The translations under genes were made by a program, and so were the position numbers. 18,625 nt of DNA from NCBI GenBank assembly GCA_050261415.1, contig JBLNDG010000094.1, positions 1 through 18,625 on the forward strand, read 5' to 3'. Under the pieces are notes generated by a model. It saw only the letters and a program-made list of their open reading frames with translations, had not been told where the DNA came from and ran no database searches. Positions 6,674 to 14,078 of this stretch are shown here, piece after piece. This DNA is from JBLNDG01 sp050261415. GTDB taxonomy: Bacteria; Bacillota; Clostridia; Lutisporales; Lutisporaceae. Every line of letters starts with the position of its first letter. Within the stretch, counting starts at the first letter, position 1.

Positions 6674-8164
6674 ATGGCAAATGAAGAGTTGAATCTGAGT
6701 GAGATACACAGGATTAGAAGGGAAAAGCTTGAAGAGCTCAAACGAGCGGGCAGAAATCCTTTTGAGATATTGAACTATGATCAGACTCACCACTCAAAGG
6801 AGATAAAGGACAACTTTGAAGAAATGGACGGCAAGGACGTTTCCATAGCAGGCAGAATATTATCCTTCAGGGATATGGGCAAGGCATCCTTCTGCGATGT
6901 ACAGGACAGATACGGAAGAATACAGATATATGTAAAGAAAGATGACATAGGAGAAGAGGAATATAACTATTTCAAGTCCTATGACATAGGTGACATAGTA
7001 GGAGTAAAGGGCTTTGTCTTCAAAACAAGAAAAGGCGAGATATCAGTTCATGTAAAGCAAATAGCTCTTCTTTGCAAATCACTGCAGCCCCTGCCGGAGA
7101 AGTGGCATGGACTGAAGGACACTGAGTTGAGGTACAGACAGAGATATGTCGATCTTATAGTTAATGAGGAAGTCAGAGATACGTTTTATAAGAGAACGCA
7201 GATAATAAAGGCAATAAGAGAATTCCTTGATGCAAAAGACTATATTGAAGTGGACACCCCAATATTGGCTACAATAGCCAGCGGAGCCGCAGCAAGACCG
7301 TTCATTACCCATAGTAATGCCTTGGATATAGATTTATATCTCAGAATAGCAACGGAGCTTTACCTGAAGAGGCTAATAGTCGGTGGATTCGAAAGAGTAT
7401 ATGAGATGGGCAAGGACTTCAGAAACGAGGGTATTGACGTCAGACACAATCCGGAATTCACAATGATTGAACTCTATCAAGCTTATGCGGATTACAGGGA
7501 CATGATGGAGCTTACGGAAAACCTTGTAGCTTATTGTGCCCAGAAGGTTCTGGGAACGACCAAGATTACGTACCAGGGAACCGAGATTGATCTGACACCT
7601 CCATGGAATAGATTGACCATGGTTGATGCGGTAAAGAAATATGCCGGTGTTGACTTCAAGGAAATAAAGACCGATGAAGAGGCCAGGGAAGTTGCCAAGA
7701 AGCTTAAGGTAGTCGATGAGCTCAAGAAAAAGCTTGAAGATTGCACTAAAGGTGATATACTTAATGCAGCATTCGAAGTATATGCGGAGGAGCACCTGAT
7801 ACAGCCTACATTCATACTGGACTACCCGGTTGAAATATCACCGCTTACAAAGAAGAAAAATGATGATCCTACAATGACTGAAAGGTTCGAAGCCTTCATA
7901 TACGCAAGAGAAATCGCAAATGCATACTCTGAACTCAACGATCCTATAGACCAGCAGGAGAGGTTTGAGCAGCAGGCAAAGGATAAAGAGCTTGGAGACG
8001 ACGAGGCTTATGCGACAGATGATGACTTTGTTAATTCTCTTGAAATAGGCATGCCTCCTACTGGAGGACTGGGAATCGGAATAGACAGAATAATAATGTT
8101 CCTGACTGACTCCTATTCGATAAGGGATGTTATACTGTTCCCGACAATGAAACCGCTAGCCTAA
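6674..8164 (+). CDS. lysS: Lysyl-tRNA synthetase, class II
   Basis: This enzyme charges tRNA-Lys with lysine using ATP. The 496-residue product has the N-terminal OB-fold anticodon-binding domain at about 50-150 (VSIAGRILSFRDMGKASFCDVQD). The class II catalytic core follows: RYRQRYVDL begins motif 1, GAAARPFITHSNALD is the lysine-enzyme signature, FRNEGIDVRHNPEFTMIE at 249-266 is motif 2, and GGLGIGIDR at 464-472 is motif 3. Length is standard and all signatures are intact. The ATG at 6674 follows AGGGGGAA, and greA ends 11 bases before it. The unit ends in a clear terminator. No T-box leader is seen; expression appears to come from the strong greA promoter. Confidence 0.97.
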   Translation: MANEELNLSEIHRIRREKLEELKRAGRNPFEILNYDQTHHSKEIKDNFEEMDGKDVSIAGRILSFRDMGKASFCDVQDRYGRIQIYVKKDDIGEEEYNYFKSYDIGDIVGVKGFVFKTRKGEISVHVKQIALLCKSLQPLPEKWHGLKDTELRYRQRYVDLIVNEEVRDTFYKRTQIIKAIREFLDAKDYIEVDTPILATIASGAAARPFITHSNALDIDLYLRIATELYLKRLIVGGFERVYEMGKDFRNEGIDVRHNPEFTMIELYQAYADYRDMMELTENLVAYCAQKVLGTTKITYQGTEIDLTPPWNRLTMVDAVKKYAGVDFKEIKTDEEAREVAKKLKVVDELKKKLEDCTKGDILNAAFEVYAEEHLIQPTFILDYPVEISPLTKKKNDDPTMTERFEAFIYAREIANAYSELNDPIDQQERFEQQAKDKELGDDEAYATDDDFVNSLEIGMPPTGGLGIGIDRIIMFLTDSYSIRDVILFPTMKPLA

Positions 8165-8175
8165 TAAATTGATGG

Positions 8176-8214
8176 AAACCCTACTTGCAGCATAAACTGA
8201 AGGTAGGGTTTTTC
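8176..8214 (+). terminator. Intrinsic terminator of greA-lysS
   Basis: AAACCCTAC (8176-8184) and GTAGGGTTT (8203-8211) pair perfectly, with the right arm merging into a T-run to 8213. It starts 11 bases after the lysS stop. Confidence 0.88.
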
Positions 8215-8246
8215 TATGCCCGTATATTCCCTTATTATTCCGTAAA

Positions 8247-8255
8247 TGGTATAAT
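8247..8255 (+). promoter_or_regulatory. Extended -10 promoter of the PucR-type gene
   Basis: TGGTATAAT is an extended -10 box (TGnTATAAT) with no good -35 element. Transcription would start near 8262. A 6-bp palindrome ATTCTA/TAGAAT with a five-base spacer (8269-8285) lies at the expected start and could be an operator. Confidence 0.5.
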
Positions 8256-8290
8256 TTTATTAGTGGACATTCTACAATATAGAATCAATC

Positions 8291-8325
8291 AAAAGCGAGA
8301 AGGTTCGATGCCTTCGAGCTTTTTT
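8291..8325 (+). terminator. Terminator-like hairpin in the PucR-type gene leader
   Basis: AAAAGC (8291-8296) pairs with GCTTTT and GAAGG with CCTTC, separated by a symmetric GA/GA internal loop that can form tandem sheared G-A pairs. A T-run of six or more ends at 8325. It lies between the promoter at 8247 and the start codon at 8378, so full-length transcription must read through it. Confidence 0.6.
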
Positions 8326-8377
8326 ATAAACAGAAAATATCTTGCCAAGCTGGCAGGAATACAAACGGGGTGGGCTT

Positions 8378-10078
8378 ATGCTCAGGGAGCAGGGGATAAC
8401 AATTAATGAAGCTCTCCATATGGAACCGCTAAGAACTTCAAGGCTCAAAGCAGGTAAGGCAGGCGCCGATAATCTTATAATGAAGCTCAATATTATGGCT
8501 GATTATGAGATTGTGGACTGGGTAGGAGAAGGAGAACTTCTCCTTACCACAACACTATCCTTATCGAGTGAACCGAATCTTATGGAAAGCCTTATAGAGA
8601 AGCTATGGCGGAAGAGCTTGGCTGGTATTGCTGTTAAAACAGCCGGTGGAAAACCTATTGAAAAGCGGCTCATCGAGCAAGCGGACAAACTAGGATTTCC
8701 ACTCATTGAGCTTGATCCGGAAATAGCCTTTACTGATATTACAAACACAATTTCTTCGCATATCTTCAACAAACAAGCCGCTATAATAGTTAAGCTCGAA
8801 AAGACCCACAAGAATCTTACAAATATAGTGCTGAACGGGGGAAGTCTCAAGGATATTGCAAAGACAATATACAGTATGACTAAAAATCCTGTTGTTATAA
8901 GGGATAATATTTTCGGTGGTTGCGAAGGGGAAGACGGAATGGAAGAAAACGGGCTGCTGAACAACTATCTTTTGCCCGTTGCTTATAGGGAAGAAAGGCT
9001 CGACAGCATATTTGACCGATATACCGGAAAATCCTTCGAAAGTACTGATAATATAAATGGCAAGCCGGTCACAAGGTTGAATGTGCCAATTCTTGCATGC
9101 AATAATATTTACGGTTATATACTCCTATGGGATATAAACAAGCCTATGAAGACCCTGGACATAAGGATATTGGAAACAGCCTCAACTGTGGTTGCCCTTG
9201 AGATTGTAAAAAGGATGTCCGTATACCAGGTAGTAAGCAGATATAAAATGGAGTTTCTCGAAAATCTGTTATCCCGGGACCTGACAATGCAGAATATGGC
9301 TTTTGACAAGGGACATTTCTTTGGCCTGGAAGACGGGTACGGATATTCGGTGCTTGTGGTTAATGCTCAGGGCAATGAACTGAAGAAGGACCAGGAGATG
9401 ACTGCAAAGGATATATTCAACCGCTACAAAAACAGCATAATACAGGAAGTGGAAGGCGTAATAAAAAGCAGCGGCAATAAGTACATAATAGGGGAAAAGA
9501 GTGACAGCATTGTTATTCTGCTGCAAGCAGAACCGGATATAGGCATCAATGAGACAAAGCCGCAAGCTGAAGACATCGGTAATAAAATAGTGAGCGTAGT
9601 AGATAGCAAATATTACAAAGCCAGGATTACTGTAGGGATAGGCAGGTACTACAAAGAGTTAAGGGATTTGTGGAAAAGCTATAATGAAGCCAGAAAAGCA
9701 CTTGTATTGGGTGCCTTTTGTACACGAAACCGGGTAATGCATTTTGAAAATCTTGGAGTATATAAGCTTTTGTGCAATGAGAATATGGAAAATGAGCTGT
9801 TGGAGTTCTATAAGTCAACCATTTATTCTCTTATAGAATATGACAGAAGGAAGAAGGCGGATTTTATTCCCACCTTGAGAGCATACTTCGATACCAACGG
9901 CAACCTGAAGAAAATGGCGGATATGCTTTATATACATTACAATACGGTTTTGTACAGGCTGCAAAGGCTGCAGCAGGTGGCCAAGATCGATCTTAAGTCG
10001 CCCGATGACAGGTTGAATATGGAGATAGCCCTTAAAATAATGAATATACTTGAAGGCCAAATTGTCAAAGATTTATAA
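8378..10078 (+). CDS. PucR/CdaR-family transcriptional regulator
   Basis: 566 residues from ATG 8378, which has GGGGTGGG just before it; a TTG at 8342 in frame would add 12 residues but has no better ribosome site. The N-terminal ~120 residues form the purine-catabolism-regulator domain (GITINEALHMEPLRTSRL, GEGELLLTTTLSL, LIEQADKLGFPLIELDP). A middle CdaR GGDEF-like region follows, with VGIGRYYKELRDLWKSYNEA. The C-terminal PucR-type helix-turn-helix starts near residue 508 (NLKKMADMLYIHYNTVLYRL). In Bacillus the namesake controls purine use, and CdaR controls sugar-acid use. The purine permease and adenine deaminase downstream favour a purine role here, but that is inference. Its mRNA end is the loop of a strong terminator. 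Confidence 0.88.
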   Translation: MLREQGITINEALHMEPLRTSRLKAGKAGADNLIMKLNIMADYEIVDWVGEGELLLTTTLSLSSEPNLMESLIEKLWRKSLAGIAVKTAGGKPIEKRLIEQADKLGFPLIELDPEIAFTDITNTISSHIFNKQAAIIVKLEKTHKNLTNIVLNGGSLKDIAKTIYSMTKNPVVIRDNIFGGCEGEDGMEENGLLNNYLLPVAYREERLDSIFDRYTGKSFESTDNINGKPVTRLNVPILACNNIYGYILLWDINKPMKTLDIRILETASTVVALEIVKRMSVYQVVSRYKMEFLENLLSRDLTMQNMAFDKGHFFGLEDGYGYSVLVVNAQGNELKKDQEMTAKDIFNRYKNSIIQEVEGVIKSSGNKYIIGEKSDSIVILLQAEPDIGINETKPQAEDIGNKIVSVVDSKYYKARITVGIGRYYKELRDLWKSYNEARKALVLGAFCTRNRVMHFENLGVYKLLCNENMENELLEFYKSTIYSLIEYDRRKKADFIPTLRAYFDTNGNLKKMADMLYIHYNTVLYRLQRLQQVAKIDLKSPDDRLNMEIALKIMNILEGQIVKDL

Positions 10079-10094
10079 TCTTTGACAATTTTTT
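10059..10094 (+). terminator. Strong terminator containing the PucR-type gene stop codon
   Basis: A perfect 14-bp stem, AAATTGTCAAAGAT (10059-10072) with ATCTTTGACAATTT (10078-10091), has loop TTATA and a T-run to 10094. The TAA stop spans the loop and the first base of the right arm, so the terminator is partly coding. Confidence 0.93.
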
Positions 10095-10137
10095 ATGGAA
10101 TACTCAAGGCTCTGGATAGAATTGAATAGATATGAAC

Positions 10138-10171
10138 AAAAGCCTTGGAATAGAAATTATTCCAGGGCTTT
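10138..10171 (-). terminator. Terminator of the EAL gene
   Basis: AAAGCCTTGGAATA (10139-10152) pairs with TATTCCAGGGCTTT (10158-10171), with one G-T wobble and a five-base loop. On the minus strand the stem is followed by TTTTGTT, so it serves the leftward EAL gene, whose stop lies 40 bases away. It faces the PucR-type gene terminator, insulating two convergent genes. Confidence 0.85.
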
Positions 10172-10211
10172 AGTATTACAACTCATTCCTCAGGCAATGC
10201 CACTGTTCTAA

Positions 10212-11030
10212 CTAAAGGGCACTCTCCAAGGAATAAGGGACTTTTGAATATCTATTATGAAATATTATATCCGCAGCATCCGGGTCGATTTCTGCAAAGT
10301 CTTCGGTGGGCTTCCTGAATAGAAAACCCTGTCCGTATTCTATGCCTAAACCGATTAGTGTATTAAGTTCATCCGGGGTTTCTATTCCTTCTGCAATAAC
10401 ATGGATGCCGGTAGCATAAGCGAATTCGCTCAGTGCCTTAATAAGTGCCCGGTTTATTGCCTTTTTTTCTATATTCCTTACAAGCTCCATGTCAATTTTT
10501 ATATATTGAGGGTTAATTTCTGCAAGCATTCTTAAACCTGAGTACCCGGCTCCTGTGTCATCAATGGCGACTGTGTAGCCTTGGCTGATGTAATTGTTGA
10601 TAACTTTGAGGAAGCCATTGTAATCATTGATACAAGTTTTTTCAGTAATTTCAAACACAATATCTGTTGGATCAATATGATTGCTGGACAAAAGCTCTTT
10701 GGTGAACCCGATCTTATATCTTTCATCCAGTATTACCTTGGGGTCGACATTTATAAAAAGCTTTTCGCCAGCCGGCATATCTTTGGCACGTTCAATTGCC
10801 TTTTGCCTGCACAAGTACTCCAATTCCCACAGCATATTATGCTCCGAGGCTGCGCCGAACAGGTTGTCCGGTCGTTCATACCTGCCGCCTGCCGGTCCCC
10901 TTGTTAATGCTTCATAGCCTATTGTGGCGCCATTTGATAAGGATACAATTGGTTGGAAGAAAGTTCTTATATTTCTATTCCATATGATATGCTCAAGACT
11001 GTCCATATTACTTGCTTCTGCTATACTCAT
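10212..11030 (-). CDS. Stand-alone EAL-domain cyclic-di-GMP phosphodiesterase
   Basis: 272 residues that are nearly all EAL domain, predicted to hydrolyse c-di-GMP to pGpG in the cytoplasm. The catalytic set seen in active EAL enzymes is present at the right spacing: E40 in EALTR, N94 in FINVDP, E127 in EITE, D157 and D158 in AIDDTGAG, K178 in YIKID, E214 in AEGIET and Q234 in GQGFLF. Activity is therefore likely. There is no attached PAS, GGDEF or membrane sensor, so input must come from expression or a partner protein. The ATG at 11030 follows AAGGGGGTG on the minus strand. It is divergent from a chemoreceptor gene across about 230 bases, which suggests joint control of motility and surface behaviour (inference). 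Confidence 0.93.
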   Translation of the reverse strand: MSIAEASNMDSLEHIIWNRNIRTFFQPIVSLSNGATIGYEALTRGPAGGRYERPDNLFGAASEHNMLWELEYLCRQKAIERAKDMPAGEKLFINVDPKVILDERYKIGFTKELLSSNHIDPTDIVFEITEKTCINDYNGFLKVINNYISQGYTVAIDDTGAGYSGLRMLAEINPQYIKIDMELVRNIEKKAINRALIKALSEFAYATGIHVIAEGIETPDELNTLIGLGIEYGQGFLFRKPTEDFAEIDPDAADIIFHNRYSKVPYSLESAL

Positions 11031-11263
11031 TCGGGCACCCCCTTGTTTTGTCTGCCATGCTTATATTATATTTGCACAATATTGATATAACTTTATAAAC
11101 ATGTTAAGAAAATGTTAATTATGTTTTGGACGATCAGATATTTTACGATAAATTAACAGTTTTTAACTATGGCTTAACCAAAAATACCAGATTTCCTAAC
11201 ATCTACCCTGCATAATTAAATTAGATGATTTATTAGCACCGATGATAAGGGGAGAAATCTTAA
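11031..11263. promoter_or_regulatory. Divergent control region between the EAL and chemoreceptor genes
   Basis: 233 AT-rich bases that must hold both promoters. I see TATAAT-like sequence on the minus strand around 11062-11067 without a convincing -35 box. On the plus strand, TAAA (11217-11220) is followed 18 bases later by CCGATGAT (11239). This resembles the motility sigma-D pattern (TAAA-N15-GCCGATAT), but the spacing is about two bases too long. Neither is firm. No riboswitch is recognised. Confidence 0.35.
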
Positions 11264-13291
11264 ATGAAAAATAAAGGGTTCTTAAGTGGTTCCACCATAT
11301 CAATAAAAGCAAAAATATTGCTAATTGTGACAATTGCAGTCTTGGTACCTATGGCTATATCTACATATATTTCCGGGAGGATGGTTGCAGAGAAGATTGA
11401 AAGCTCTGCAAAAGACAGAATGCTCAATGCCTTGGGTTCAGCAGCCTACTATCTGAGTGACTATCAGAAAAAGGCCAGGGATAATGCTTCGGTAATTTCA
11501 AACACAACGGAATTAATGGAATACTGCATGGAAGGAAACAATCTCAAGACATCTCAGTACCTTGTCCAACTTTCAGGTGAAATTGGTTTGGACCTTGTGA
11601 TAGTTGCCGATAAAGATAGGAAATTGCTGTCCAGGACGGACCAACCACTGAAATCGGGAGATGATTTATCTGGAGATAACATGGTAAAGAGCGGATTTGC
11701 AGGCTTTAAAAACATTTCCATGCAGCCTTCAGCAAAAGGGATTGCCATACAATCGGTATCCCCTATCAAATCGGGTAATACTGTAACCGGGGCACAAATA
11801 ATCGGAGCCATAATCACACAGTACAACATTGACAGGAGATTTATCGAAACGATTAAGAAAACTAATGGACTGGAAGCTACATTATATGTGCAGGATAGTA
11901 TCATGTCAACATTGCTGGATGAAAAAGCATCCAACTACAAAAGTCTGAAATCATCGTTAATTATAAGTAATGAACTAAGAGATAACCTGATGAAAACAAG
12001 GAAAATCCAGTTTGAAAATAAGCAAATAGGCGGCAAGCATTATAGCATCGCATACAAACCTATTACTGACAGTAAAGCCCAGATAATAGGAGTCCTATCT
12101 GTTGCAATGCCTCAAGACAGTATAGAGAAAGCCAAATATGATGTGCAAATGTATATAATTTTAGTAGGCTTGATAGGAGTCCTGCTTGGTATAGTTTTTG
12201 TGTCTTTTTCCTCAAGAAGCATAATAATCCCTATCAGAAAGCTCGTTAAGGATACCAGGGTTATATCTGAAGGCAATCTGAAATACAAGACATCTATTAA
12301 TGGGAAGGATGAATTAGGACAACTCGCGTGTGAATTCAACACGATGGCTGATTCGCTAAGAAACCTCATACTGGAAATAAAGCATACTGTTGATGCGTCA
12401 GTAAGTTCCTCCAATATATTGACTAAATATGTAGAAGATGTGCAGGGGATATCTCATGAGGTGGAATTATTAGCTGAGGGCGTCAGGAAAGGTACCCAAA
12501 AGCAATTTGAATATCTTAATGAGACAAGGGGTAATATAGCTGATATTACGGAAGCTGCGGAAGAAATATCAAGGCAGGCTGAAGATATATTCAGGCAAAC
12601 GGATGCGACGAAGCATACCGTGGAGTTGGAAGCAGACTCCCAGTATAAATTGGCTTCCGATATGGATACTACAAAAGAAGTAATCTCCAATATGGCAAGT
12701 AGAATAGAAAAATTCAAATTAAACCTGCAGCAAGTCCGAAAGACTGTTGAAATAATAACCAATATAGCAGGGCAGACAAAACTTCTTGCACTAAATGCGG
12801 CAATAGAAGCGGCGAGGACAGGTGAGGCAGGAAAAGGCTTCCGTGTTGTTGCCGATGAGATCAGAAAGCTTTCGGATGAGTCAAGCAATTCGGTTATTAT
12901 AATAGATGATATCATAAAAGGTTTGTTCACAGAAATGGAAGCAACGATAGCTGCAGTGAAGGAAAGTGTACAGAACTTCGAAGTAAGCAGAGCCATTGTA
13001 AGGAATAACGAGAATTCGTTCAGAAATATAGTACAGGCAATAAATAAAATAAACCATATGATATCAGATATATCGGATAAGTCCGGTTTGCAAGCTTCAA
13101 ATACAGAGAAAGTCAGCAATATAATGCTGGAAATAGACAAGATATTACAGGAAACCGGTAACCAATCAGAGCTTATGAATGTGGGTGCGGTAAAGCAGAG
13201 CCAATACTTGATGCACGTAACAGATGAGCTTGAAAGGCTTATGGAACATATTAAAAATACATATCTGACAGTACAGAAATTTGAGGTATAA
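11264..13291 (+). CDS. Methyl-accepting chemotaxis protein (membrane chemoreceptor)
   Basis: 675 residues. TM1 lies at about 18-37, then an extracytoplasmic ligand-binding domain of roughly 255 residues that looks like a Cache-type sensor (GLDLVIVADKDRKLLSRTD, later GVLSVAMPQDSIEKAKYD). TM2 is at about 296-317, followed by a HAMP linker (PIRKLVKDTRVISEGNLKYK) and a long coiled-coil signalling domain. The hairpin tip at about 503-541 is the canonical chemoreceptor signature (LLALNAAIEAARTGEAGKGF, VVADEIRKLSDESS). It should relay ligand occupancy to CheA/CheW. No C-terminal CheR/CheB pentapeptide is evident. The ATG at 11264 follows AAGGGGAGA at 11247-11255. The ligand is unknown. Confidence 0.95.
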   Translation: MKNKGFLSGSTISIKAKILLIVTIAVLVPMAISTYISGRMVAEKIESSAKDRMLNALGSAAYYLSDYQKKARDNASVISNTTELMEYCMEGNNLKTSQYLVQLSGEIGLDLVIVADKDRKLLSRTDQPLKSGDDLSGDNMVKSGFAGFKNISMQPSAKGIAIQSVSPIKSGNTVTGAQIIGAIITQYNIDRRFIETIKKTNGLEATLYVQDSIMSTLLDEKASNYKSLKSSLIISNELRDNLMKTRKIQFENKQIGGKHYSIAYKPITDSKAQIIGVLSVAMPQDSIEKAKYDVQMYIILVGLIGVLLGIVFVSFSSRSIIIPIRKLVKDTRVISEGNLKYKTSINGKDELGQLACEFNTMADSLRNLILEIKHTVDASVSSSNILTKYVEDVQGISHEVELLAEGVRKGTQKQFEYLNETRGNIADITEAAEEISRQAEDIFRQTDATKHTVELEADSQYKLASDMDTTKEVISNMASRIEKFKLNLQQVRKTVEIITNIAGQTKLLALNAAIEAARTGEAGKGFRVVADEIRKLSDESSNSVIIIDDIIKGLFTEMEATIAAVKESVQNFEVSRAIVRNNENSFRNIVQAINKINHMISDISDKSGLQASNTEKVSNIMLEIDKILQETGNQSELMNVGAVKQSQYLMHVTDELERLMEHIKNTYLTVQKFEV

Positions 13292-13470
13292 TCTGTTTGC
13301 CCCACCGGGTGCCACTGCTCTTGCTGGTGCCTTTTCAAGGCCACAAAGTTTTTCGGTATTTGATAGGCCATATTTTACGCAGAGTAAGCGGCCGGATTTG
13401 AATAAATCTATAATAAATATACAAATCAGTCTGCCAACAAGGATGGAAAAATAGCCTTTGTTGTAGTATA

Positions 13471-13499
13471 GCAACAAAAGTTGCCGGGAATATTTTTTT
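13471..13499 (+). terminator. Possible chemoreceptor terminator
   Basis: GCAAC/GTTGC with loop AAAA (13471-13484), then CGGGAATA and T7 at 13493-13499. The eight-base gap before the T-run makes it atypical, but it is the best candidate downstream of the chemoreceptor gene. Confidence 0.35.
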
Positions 13500-13970
13500 A
13501 TGTAATATATTGAATATTTCATTATATTTATTGTAATGGTGGGATTAATATGCAAACTATGACTTTGTCACAAAAACATCCCGCTTGTATTGGTTAAAAC
13601 CGGGCTTTATTTGTTAACCTACTACAAAGGAATTTATACAAAAACTATTGAAATAATACCAGACAATTCACACGGAAAACTCACAAATAAGCACTATTTT
13701 TCGAAGCAATTCATTCCATATTTATCATCAGGACCAGAATTACAGCAGAGCGGTGGCAGCATCGGTAGGCGAGCCGTGGTTTTGCTGAAAGTGTTTCCCA
13801 TGAATGTAAGGGGTATGACTGCGTAGCAAATAAGATCAATAAACGCATCCATACTGAATCAGAACTGGAGACCTGTGGCTGTAAGAGCCTGATAAATAAA
13901 AGAGAATCACTTATTAAAATTGGTAATCAGTTTATTAATATTTATAATCACTGGAAAACGCTCTACGCTG

Positions 13971-14000
13971 TTGCGGTTAAGGTCATTTGTTATTTATAAT
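13971..14000 (+). promoter_or_regulatory. Possible promoter of the purine permease
   Basis: TTGCGG (13971-13976), 18 bases, TATAAT (13995-14000). A second TATAAT at 14024-14029 follows a TGG but has no -35 partner. Either could drive the permease. No purine riboswitch fold is recognised in the leader. Confidence 0.3.
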
Positions 14001-14078
14001 ATTAATGTAATGCGTATGGTATATATAATTTTTAACAGTACACAGGTTCAAACAACAAAATATTAAGGAGGGAACTAC

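Larger units (their letters stand above)
13292..14078. other. Long region without a recognisable gene
   Basis: About 790 bases between the chemoreceptor and the purine permease. Visible content: a CAACAAGG/CCTTTGTTG hairpin (13435-13463), GCAACAAAAGTTGC (13471-13484) followed by T7 at 13493-13499 (possible chemoreceptor terminator), and a 15-codon frame at 13550-13597 behind GGTGGGA. A stop-free stretch in one frame from about 13769 to 14000 encodes FAESVSHECKGYDCVANKIN and continues with mixed charged and hydrophobic residues. It has no start codon with a ribosome site, and neighbouring frames are also partly open. It may be decayed gene sequence, but I recognise no family. Confidence 0.5.

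Noticed and set aside
11217..11246. Sigma-D (motility) promoter of the chemoreceptor
   Set aside because: TAAA and CCGAT elements are present, but the spacing is about two bases longer than the consensus, so it is not called as a promoter.
13291..13345. c-di-GMP riboswitch near the chemoreceptor end
   Set aside because: Repeated GGTGCC and a GGCAAAC-like string on the minus strand caught the eye, but the conserved aptamer core is absent and there is no gene in the right place.
12454..13371. 305-codon open frame on the minus strand opposite the chemoreceptor
   Set aside because: Serine/isoleucine-rich translation without any family features; it is the antisense shadow of the coiled-coil signalling domain.
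13550..13597. 15-codon frame behind GGTGGGA
   Set aside because: Too short to judge and without a recognisable function; left inside the description of the gene-less region.
14001..14078. Purine riboswitch upstream of the purine permease
   Set aside because: The conserved junction and loop elements of the purine aptamer are not visible in either this leader or the ade leader.
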